Positions 7,684 through 13,760 of a stretch of DNA of 13,760 nucleotides are shown piece by piece. The position numbers and the translations under genes are program-made. Origin of the DNA: Stramenopiles sp. TOSAG23-6 (Eukaryota > Sar). Each line of letters begins with the position of its first letter. The stretch's first letter is position 1. The stretch lies in the NCBI GenBank assembly GCA_900128565.1, contig LT636159.1, forward strand, positions 1 to 13,760, given 5' to 3'. A model generated the notes under the pieces. It was given only the letters and a program-made list of their open reading frames with translations. It searched no databases and was not told the origin of the DNA.

Positions 7684-10136
7684 TTAATCCTTGTACATAT
7701 TCTCCTTTCTCGCAATCTTCGCTTTTGACTCGGTAGTTCTACGTAGATGTCTCGTAAAAGATGTACTTGCACCATTTGAATAAAGGTCCTTAGCAAGATC
7801 CGAAAGATCATTCATTGAACTTTCGAAATCGAGTCCATTAATCGTGTTTCTAATTGCTCGCCCGTTCAATCCGGCAGCTTTTTCACCTTCAGGCGTATCC
7901 GGATATACAAAACACATAGCCCCGGGTAATCCAGGGGGGGCAAAGCAAGAAAATATCCCATATCTCGCCTTATAATCAAAATAGGTGAAGTCACCCAATA
8001 CTTCAGGAAGCACATGAATGATCACTGCATCACCAAGCACTGCACACGATTCCTGCTTTATCTTTGTTAGCGTTCGTTTTTCAGTGAGAAGACAAGCAGC
8101 ACGAGCATTTGGTTTACTATCGGTTCTGGAAAATTCTCTCTTTACAAAAACAATTTTTATTTCACCCTCCAATCCTGAATTTTCTCGTCTTGACGTTTCA
8201 ATAGCTAGCTTATCAACAGATACATCAAATACTGTATTCGCAATGTTTGCTATACAGCCATTGACATTTGTACTCGACGACACAAACGTTGCATAAGGCA
8301 TTTTAGATGAATCACCAGGAAACACAACAATAGAAATTAAATTACCTCGATGTTCACTTCGTCGCTTTGTTTTACAAACCTGTTTGTGGGAATAATTGTG
8401 CATTGTTGACTTACCTTTCCAGTCTAGTTTTTGACCTATGTTGATTGTTATAAAGAATGAAATATTAGTTAGTACACAACTTGTGAATATCATAGATGAA
8501 ATCTTGGATTCTGTCAAATAATGCTCCAATGTAACGTACACGTTTTCCCACAATATTTCACGGATTCACATCTTCCGCAGCTAAAAAATGTATTTTTTAA
8601 AGATTCTTTTGTTCCACAATTTGCACATATATTTACAGGCATAGGCAATTGAATAATCCGACCAGTATTAGCAGCATCTTGACCTTCTTCGTCCTCTGAC
8701 TCATTATATGCACCTGCCGCATTTTGTCTCTCACGAAATTTTGCACGCATTTCAGGTTGTTTTTCCAATACTTTCGACTGCATTGTCACTCCTTTATCCT
8801 CCTCTTGCTGTTCCATTATAATTGTTCTACCACATATTTGATCCTCTGAATACGACTGGGTTACCCAAAAGGTCGCAAAAATCGAGCCTTGATCAGCAAA
8901 TTCTTGAAGTTTCTCTTTCGTTGAGAGATCCCACATCTTTTCATCATACAGAAATCCCTCCGCTTTACTAGCATGTTTCATTCTCCCATAGCCATATCGC
9001 AATTTTTCCCAACCTTTCAGAACCTTTTCTAACTCTAACCTTAATGCAGACTTGTCTTCTACAAGCCTAATCAAACGTTTCAATTCCTTGCGAATAGTTT
9101 TAAACCGTAAGATAGAGCTCCAAAACTGTTGCGGGTCTACCGCTGCAAATATAGTTGGTTCAAGGCGGTTCGTGTCACCAATAGCCACAGCGGTTCTTAA
9201 GTACATTAAAGCCTCCTCAGGACCATAATCAAGAAATCTCTCTTGACGTGCAACAGATTTTTTTGTCTTGTCAGCAGAAAGGTGCATATATCGCACCTCT
9301 AAAGAGTCGTCACGCTCAGGATGTGGACAGGGGTATATTAAGTAAGAGCCGTTAGTCACGGCACCCATGCGCTCTGCGGAAAGGTCTTCCTTAGCATCGC
9401 GAATGCGATGAGGTGTAAACTTACCATAGATAGAGCCTTTTGCTTTTTTTCGTCTTGCAATTGATTTACGTAGAAGTGCATCATCATCGGCAATTTTACA
9501 AAAATTAGCCAAGATTGATTCATCGAGAAGCGGAAAATCATCATTGCACTGGAGTTTATTACAATATCTTGCAACATTTAAATCGGTAAAGTCTAGAACA
9601 ACTTGTTTCGAGAGAGGTGAAGTATGAACTAAGCCTGAAATTGCCATTTTCAAGTTACCACGAAACCGACAGCAATCCCCAGAAAGATACTGCCGATCAG
9701 TTTCTTGCCCAAGGATGCAAATAGCATTGAAGTTTTTCGTTCGCAGATTTTTACGGCCTACACCAACACCACATGGTGTGCACTCTAATATATCGAAATT
9801 CGCAGGTTGCAGTGATTTTTTTCCTTTTTGACCGTCTAGATGACATGCAAATCGTCCATTAGTCTGCTTGTTAATAATTTCACCTACACTGCCATTACAT
9901 TTACGACCGGTCTCACTCTTTAACCCATGCACACAAATCAATGAACGAGGTTTTGGTCCCATCCCTTGACTTACAAGAAACTGGCGGTATTCCTCAGGAG
10001 TGAAAAATGATTTCAAAGCATCCCAGCCTTTCGGACTTTTTGTGCACTCACCTAGAAGCCTTTTGAATTCTGCTTTTCGGCCTTCCTGCATCATACTCAA
10101 TAATTTCTCGAATTCTGCATCATTTCCCATGATCAA
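7684..10136 (-). CDS. MYND zinc-finger protein (two exons)
   Basis: About 782 residues from exons 10136-8540 and 8435-7684 (stop TAA). The two parts lie in different, overlapping frames and are joined here by a GT-AG intron: the split codon T|GT restores Cys533 and gives YCGKTCQKLDWK, a textbook MYND core. Zinc ligands visible are C504, C507, C520, C523, C529, C533, then H549 and C553 (HKQVC). MYND fingers bind proline-rich partners. Residues ~65-110 hold GLKSETGRKCNG...GRFACHLDG, a pattern of small SH3-like repeats I recall from protist MYND proteins (low certainty). The middle is helical, with a Glu/Asp-rich stretch before the finger. The C-terminal ~230 residues are not recognised. Between Trp538 and His549 there are eight extra residues (540-547) compared with a usual MYND finger. 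Function of the whole protein is unknown. Confidence 0.8.
8436..8539 (-). other. Canonical GT-AG spliceosomal intron (104 nt)
   Basis: On the minus strand: donor T|GTACGT (8539-8534), branch site TACTAAC followed by a T-rich stretch, acceptor CAACATAG|GTC (ends 8436). Splicing rejoins a Cys codon and links two frames into one MYND domain. It has no trace of the introner core and so serves as an internal control that AG acceptors are used in this genome. Confidence 0.85.
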
Positions 10137-10404
10137 AGAATAGCAAACTGGTTAATTAAATTTTCTCTTTGAATGGATGGATACTACTGGAAAAATATAG
10201 TTTAAAGAAAAGAAACAAAATACTAGTAGATTGAACTGGATCAACATTTATATAAATCCCATTATTTCGTGTTTTGTTGACTAGCAAAAGTAGCAGATGT
10301 CTTACATCATTCGCGGATGGTTCTTCTTACGCAAGAAAGACATAGATCATTACTGAATTGGGATTTATTCACGTGTTTTTACCCACGACATTGTTATCAC
10401 AAGT
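10137..10404. promoter_or_regulatory. Divergent intergenic region (putative bidirectional promoter)
   Basis: 268 bp between the starts of the MYND gene (minus) and the OPA3-like gene (plus), so promoters for both are expected here. A TATAAA at 10251-10256 is present, but such strings are common at this base composition and I do not assign it. No repeat or RNA gene seen. Confidence 0.35.
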
Positions 10405-11040
10405 ATGGCACTTCCTGCAAAACTTGGTTTAATGATTCTAAAGGTTGGTGTAAAGCCATTTGCGAATGCTTTAAAAGAAAGAGCTGCCACGAATGAAGCC
10501 TTCGCAAAAACTTGTGCTTCATTGGGCCGAAGGGCCACTCGTATGACTGCTTATTTAAAAATTCGCGCAGCTGGCCATGAACCCAAGGTAATTAAGGACA
10601 CATTATCTAACAAAGCCGCGGTGAAGCGGGGTAGTGAAGTAATTGCTGAGCTCCTAATATTTAGTATAGTGGGTACAGCTACAGTTGGTGTATTTTCCCA
10701 AAAGTCTTACCAGGAAGAAATAGAGAAGAAAGAAAAAGAAGAAAGGTTGGACGCTAGATTTAGAGCTTTAAGCGAGTCTGTAGATAAATTACAACAACAA
10801 ATCAATGAATTGAGAAATACTTTGGAAGATACGAAGGCCAAAGTGTCTGTAGAAAAATTGAAAAAAGGTGGTAATGTTTTGAGTGTTTCACGTGCAACCA
10901 AAGAAATTGAAGATAATAGGTCAATGTTGAATAGTAAGTTTTATTTTTGGTGGGATGATGCTTATGCATTGATGTGTTCAAGGATCAATGGCTTGGTGTA
11001 TTCATGTGGACAAATGTTAATGCAATGGTATCGATATTAA
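10405..11040 (+). CDS. OPA3: OPA3-like mitochondrial protein
   Basis: Member of the OPA3 family, small mitochondrial membrane-associated proteins tied to mitochondrial shape and lipid homeostasis. The 211-residue protein shows the family order: N-terminal hydrophobic/basic segment MALPAKLGLMILKVGVKPFAN, a middle block with TAYLKIRAAGHEPKVIK (corresponding to the MRIMGFRGTVIKPL block of human OPA3), then GSEVIAELLIFSIVGTATVG, a likely membrane-associated hydrophobic helix at about 75-96, and a Lys/Glu-rich coiled coil at about 103-150 (heptads in LDARFRALSESVDKLQQQI). Human OPA3 is about 179 residues; this one has a ~50-residue extension rich in Trp/Tyr at the C-terminus. It is intronless. The ATG is chosen because the family match begins right after it. 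Confidence 0.85.
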   Translation: MALPAKLGLMILKVGVKPFANALKERAATNEAFAKTCASLGRRATRMTAYLKIRAAGHEPKVIKDTLSNKAAVKRGSEVIAELLIFSIVGTATVGVFSQKSYQEEIEKKEKEERLDARFRALSESVDKLQQQINELRNTLEDTKAKVSVEKLKKGGNVLSVSRATKEIEDNRSMLNSKFYFWWDDAYALMCSRINGLVYSCGQMLMQWYRY

Positions 11041-11061
11041 TATAAACTTTTCTTTGTAGAC

Positions 11062-11205
11062 TTTTTTTAAATCTTTTATTCTTTTCGTTGAAGCAAAGAA
11101 GACGAGTTTTTTTTTTTTTTTTTTAAATCTTTTATTCTTTTCGTTGAAGCAAAGAAGACGAGGTTTCTTTTATTCTTTTCGTTGAAGCAAAGAAGACGAG
11201 GTTTC
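11062..11205 (-). repeat. Tandem repeat of CEP44-like gene 3' end (3 copies, 38-nt unit)
   Basis: The unit (plus strand TTTTATTCTTTTCGTTG followed by AAGCAAAGAAGACGAG) occurs at 11074-11106, 11130-11167 and 11168-11205. The last copy is the actual end of the CEP44-like coding sequence with its stop; the other two lie downstream of it. Spacing is 56 and 38 nt, the extra 18 being a T-tract (11107-11124) plus flank. Each unit contains GAATAAAA on the minus strand, so both the stop codon and a poly(A)-signal-like AATAAA are repeated. Confidence 0.9.
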
Positions 11206-13203
11206 TTCAAAACGTCTACGAACTTCACTTATCCACTCAGGCATTGATGATGACTGTTTCGTTTTCCCCCATTCATGTATTGAATGATATGTAGTTTCTT
11301 CTTTACTAGTTTTGACATTTTTTATTTTTCGTTGATTTAGTTTTATATTTTGATTTTGATTTGATTTTCGATCTTTTTTATTTTCCTCATTTGCTTTTTG
11401 ATTACATTGAATTACATTTTGCTTAATATTTTCCTGACACTGATTTTCTTTAGTACAACCTTCTTTCATAGAAGATACTTCAAATGCTGGTTTTTGCTTT
11501 ATTAAACTATGCTTCACTTTTTTTGGAATGGTGAATTCTTCTGGATTTTCTGCATTGGCTTTCAAACAAAGATTCCCAAAACAACCATTAGGAAAACTGT
11601 TCATACTATTATTATTATCATTCTTTTTCACAGAATCATTTTGTTGCTTTTTATTAATTTCGATAGCATCCAAACTATTTAGAACTGATGGTTCATGATC
11701 AGTAACTGTTGGTAGAACTGAATTTACTTTCTTCTCTATTTGTTTTTCTAGGTGATTTAGTCTCATTTTTATCAAAGTAAAAGAGTCATTTTGCTGAGAA
11801 GCAGGTTTGCTCACAATGTTGTTGCGTTCCACTTTATTCATTCTTCCTTCTAACAATAGCATTCTAGCCGATAAAGTTTCCGCCACGTCTTTCATTTGTT
11901 TTGCAATTTCTGCAACTTGACGAGTTATACTTTCCAAGACGAAGACATTTTGTATATTTTGTGTATTTTCTTCGTTTTGTGTATTTTGTGTATTTTGTAT
12001 ATTTTGTGTATCTTGTATATTTAGTGTATTTTGTATATTTTGTGTATTTAGTGTATTTTGTATATTTTGTGTATTATGCGTGTTTTGTATATTTTGTGCA
12101 TTGTGTATGTTTATTTTGTTTGTATATGTATTCTCCTCTTCTTTTTCTTTCTGTGGTACAACCGTCAGATCCAGAGGGGTAAAACTTGACGAATTTGAAT
12201 CCGTACTACATTTCGAACCTAATGAATTTCGACTTTGCTGAGTGTCACCTTCTTTATTATTATCCTCTTGGACGAGCTGTTCAGGTTTATTCTCCAATGT
12301 ATAACATACTCTATTTTCTTGAATTATATTAGATGTATTATCAGTTGCATAACGATTATTTGAAGAGTCATCAAAATTAATACTTTGCTGAAGCGGGCTA
12401 GGGTTAGGGTTAGTCATCGTTTTTTTCTGAAGCATTTCCTTATAAATACTCTGCTGTAGCGTAGGCTGCTTAACTTTTTCATCGACTCGTCGTTTCATCC
12501 ATAACTTATCAGAAGATAATCTTGCCTCTGCACGAAAGACTGCGGAGTTTGTTGCAGCGCGACCACTCTCTCGCTTTCCTTTCAAAGCATTCCGTCGATT
12601 CAATACAACTTTTTGTTTTTCTGTGATAAGTTTACCTTCCTTTACAGCTTTTACAGCCGCAATGCGTTGAGCCCTTCTTACATTTACATCAGTGGTATCC
12701 AATTTTCTGTCTTTTCTGGGTCTCTGAATATTCTTTAGTTTACGTTGACGCTCAGTGTGCTTTTGAAAACACAAATCAATGCACTCACAAAGAAAGATTA
12801 TTTTCTGTTCTACAAAACCATTGGAAAGTAATTGTTGCGAGGTTAGCCGAAGCCGATGATTAAAACTTCGCTGTATTACACGGAGGATTCCACTCACAAA
12901 ATCTGAATCTGTCTTTGCATACAGGTCGAAACCACTATCAGTAATTAATCTAGCGACATGGCGTGAATAGTCAAGAAAAATATAGTGTAATAGGGGGAGA
13001 AAAGACTTTGGGTCACCAAGAGATAGAGATTCAAAAGAGATTTCACGAGGATACGCTATTCGCTTTAATTGCCCCTTTAATTTGATGAAATTGTTCTGCA
13101 TGTCACCTGTAGAGTGTAACATTGTGTAGAATAACCCGGGGGTTCGGAATTCACGAAGCTCTCTTTTTTGGCTGTAAATTTTCTTCAATTTTTTTCTTGC
13201 CAA
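11170..13203 (-). CDS. CEP44: CEP44-like centrosomal protein
   Basis: Predicted centriole/basal-body protein. In animals CEP44 binds microtubules and helps the new centriole convert to a centrosome. The N-terminal region (about residues 41-165) follows the CEP44 domain: LKGQLKRIAYP, LSLGDPKSFLPLLHYIF, SRHVARLITDSGFDLYAK, then RSFNHR...LLSNGFVEQKI and a C-x-x-x-C helix ending in KHTERQRKLK. Family alignment suggests the start may be Met35 (codon 13101-13099), since MQNNFIKLKGQLKRIAYP mirrors the usual N-terminus. After a basic linker there is an Asn/Gln/Thr/Ile minisatellite (11944-12116), then two short coiled coils (VAEIAKQMKDVAETL; RLNHLEKQIEKKV) and a Lys/Asn/Gln-rich tail. At 677 residues it is longer than the human protein (about 390), mostly through low-complexity insertions. 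Its 3' end is tandemly repeated downstream. Confidence 0.82.
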   Translation of the reverse strand: MARKKLKKIYSQKRELREFRTPGLFYTMLHSTGDMQNNFIKLKGQLKRIAYPREISFESLSLGDPKSFLPLLHYIFLDYSRHVARLITDSGFDLYAKTDSDFVSGILRVIQRSFNHRLRLTSQQLLSNGFVEQKIIFLCECIDLCFQKHTERQRKLKNIQRPRKDRKLDTTDVNVRRAQRIAAVKAVKEGKLITEKQKVVLNRRNALKGKRESGRAATNSAVFRAEARLSSDKLWMKRRVDEKVKQPTLQQSIYKEMLQKKTMTNPNPSPLQQSINFDDSSNNRYATDNTSNIIQENRVCYTLENKPEQLVQEDNNKEGDTQQSRNSLGSKCSTDSNSSSFTPLDLTVVPQKEKEEENTYTNKINIHNAQNIQNTHNTQNIQNTLNTQNIQNTLNIQDTQNIQNTQNTQNEENTQNIQNVFVLESITRQVAEIAKQMKDVAETLSARMLLLEGRMNKVERNNIVSKPASQQNDSFTLIKMRLNHLEKQIEKKVNSVLPTVTDHEPSVLNSLDAIEINKKQQNDSVKKNDNNNSMNSFPNGCFGNLCLKANAENPEEFTIPKKVKHSLIKQKPAFEVSSMKEGCTKENQCQENIKQNVIQCNQKANEENKKDRKSNQNQNIKLNQRKIKNVKTSKEETTYHSIHEWGKTKQSSSMPEWISEVRRRFEETSSSLLQRKE
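11944..12116 (-). repeat. Coding minisatellite (NIQNTQNT-type repeats)
   Basis: Plus strand shows repeated TTTTGTGTATTTTGTATA units with a 9-nt basic period and 18-27 nt higher-order periods. On the coding strand it gives (N-[IT]-Q) triplets such as NTQNIQNT with a few substitutions (H, L, D). It lies between the CEP44 domain and the coiled coils. This is a likely disordered, length-variable linker. Confidence 0.85.
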
Positions 13204-13450
13204 AATCTCCGTTTATTTCAAATTCGAAAATGTTGAGATTTTCTCAGAGGCAAAATTTTTACTAATACTAATAAATGAAACGATTATTATATAAGTCTAC
13301 TACATAATATTTTCAAGACTTTTTTATTTTTTGTTTTTTTTACCCTAAAATTTAAAAATATTTTCAAGACTTTTTTATTCTTTTTGGTTTTTCAAATATT
13401 TTCAAGACTTTTTTATTCTTTTTGGTTTTTTAAATATTTTCAAGACTTTT
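13204..13450. promoter_or_regulatory. Spacer upstream of CEP44-like gene
   Basis: 247 bp between two minus-strand genes. It must contain the CEP44-like promoter and the 3' end of the gene at the right edge. Its right part is filled by the 38-nt tandem repeat; the left ~100 bp is plain AT-rich sequence with no recognised site. Confidence 0.35.
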
Positions 13451-13470
13451 TTATTCTTTTTGGTTTTTTA
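13306..13470 (-). repeat. Tandem repeat of right-edge gene 3' end (4 copies, 38-nt unit)
   Basis: CAAGACTTTTTTATTCTTTT units begin at 13365, 13403 and 13441, exactly 38 nt apart, with a degenerate fourth starting at 13314 (51 nt away). The copy at 13441 overlaps the true 3' end: on the minus strand CAAAAAGAATAAAAAAG contains the final codons, the TAA stop and AATAAA. The others lie downstream of the stop. Same period and same shared AAAGAATAAAA string as the repeat behind the CEP44-like gene, though the rest of the unit differs. Confidence 0.9.
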
Positions 13471-13605
13471 AATGGTTAAAACCAGCAACATCTCCTTTTT
13501 CTGTAATGGCAAATGCTTTGTATATATGACCCATTTCCTGTGGCTCCATCAATCTTTTATATCCATCCACGATATTTTTTGCTTCTTCTTCATCAGCAGC
13601 ATGCC
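13451..13605 (-). CDS. Last exon of an unrecognised gene (3' partial view)
   Basis: Too short for routine ORF detection but well supported: after the CAT end of an introner at 13606, the frame reads HAADEEEAKNIVDGYKR, then EMGHIYKAFAITEKGDVAGF, and stops at TAA (13451-13453). The exon contributes 51 codons including the stop, preceded by two bases (GG) of a split codon. The sequence is compact, charged and globular-looking, typical of a conserved domain's C-terminus, but I do not recognise the family. Upstream exons lie beyond the right edge of the window. Confidence 0.6.
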
Positions 13606-13694
13606 ATGTAAAGAAATATTTGAAATTATAAATTTGTTAGGTACAAAATTTGGTGCGAAAAAAATTAAAATTAAAATTCATGATGAAAATGTAC
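13606..13694 (-). mobile_element. Introner-like intron IE5 (GT...CAT, 89 nt)
   Basis: On the minus strand it begins GTACATTTTC, has a diverged core (TTTCGCACCAAATTTTGTAC), CCTAAC (plus-strand GTTAG 13636-13640), and ends ATTTCTTTACAT before the exon GG. It is preceded directly by CAT, the apparent end of another element. The core carries two or more differences from the consensus, so this is an older copy than IE1-IE4. Confidence 0.65.
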
Positions 13695-13760
13695 ATGGCA
13701 AAAAAAAAAAAAAAAAAAAAATAAAAAATTTGTTTAGGTAAAAAATTTTGTACCAAAAAA
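13695..13760 (-). mobile_element. Partial introner-like element IE6 (runs off window)
   Basis: On the minus strand it shows TTTTTTGGTACAAAATTTTTTACC, then TAAACAAA, a T-tract of over 20 bases and a TTTGCCAT end, the same order as the other elements (core, branch-like motif, T-tract, CAT). Its 5' part is outside the window. It abuts IE5 with no exon bases between, so the two form a head-to-tail pair or one compound intron. Confidence 0.55.

Noticed and set aside
8018-8296. Plus-strand 92-codon ORF
   Set aside because: Antisense shadow of exon 2 of the MYND gene.
11901-12182. Plus-strand ORF with YFVYFV repeats
   Set aside because: Mirror image of the coding minisatellite on the minus strand; no independent support.
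12400-12416. TTAGGG-like telomere repeat (ctagggttagggttag)
   Set aside because: Only about two and a half units, inside the CEP44-like coding frame (encodes NPNPSP). More likely chance or coding than an interstitial telomere.

Overview
This window is eukaryotic nuclear DNA. It is AT-rich and gene-dense, uses the standard stop codons (TAA, TAG and TGA all end genes), and carries spliceosomal introns, poly(A)-signal-like AATAAA motifs and eukaryote-only families (WW/IQ/PDZ, DDX24/Mak5, MYND, OPA3, CEP44). A CEP44-type protein implies centrioles or a flagellum, so a flagellated protist is likely. The lineage cannot be fixed from this sequence alone.

Layout. 1-1734 (+): C-terminal part of a WW-IQ-WW-IQ-PDZ-IQ-PDZ scaffold. 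1905-2909 (-): aspartate/glutamate racemase family enzyme, two exons. 3178-4516 (-): helical-repeat protein weakly like the DNA-PKcs N-terminus, interrupted by a compound element, with a coding-looking tail in an incompatible frame. 4706-7531 (+): DDX24/Mak5-type DEAD-box helicase, two exons. 7684-10136 (-): MYND-finger protein assembled here from two overlapping reading frames across a canonical GT-AG intron. 10405-11040 (+): OPA3-like mitochondrial protein. 11170-13203 (-): CEP44-like centrosomal protein. 13451 to the window end (-): last exon of an unrecognised gene. The genes look like unrelated housekeeping and cytoskeletal functions, not a pathway. Intergenic gaps are all under about 300 bp.

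The main signal is a dispersed repeat family with five or six members here: 1375-1473, 1981-2085, 3541-3731, 5642-5740, 13606-13694 and a partial one at 13695-13760. Every copy lies inside or at the edge of a gene and in the sense orientation. Each starts GTATGT, GTACGT or GTACAT, has a shared near-palindromic core (GTACGAAATTTTGTAC type), usually a CTAAC branch-point-like motif and a T-tract, and ends in CAT. Removing exactly GT...CAT restores conserved protein sequence in three recognisable genes. No choice of boundary consistent with those proteins gives a 3' AG. I read them as introner-type mobile introns with terminal inverted repeats, an AT target duplication and a non-canonical 3' end. 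They coexist with an ordinary GT-AG intron (TACTAAC branch site) at 8436-8539.

A second signal: two neighbouring minus-strand genes (CEP44-like, and the one at the right edge) have their stop-codon/AATAAA region tandemly repeated downstream, both with a 38-nt period.
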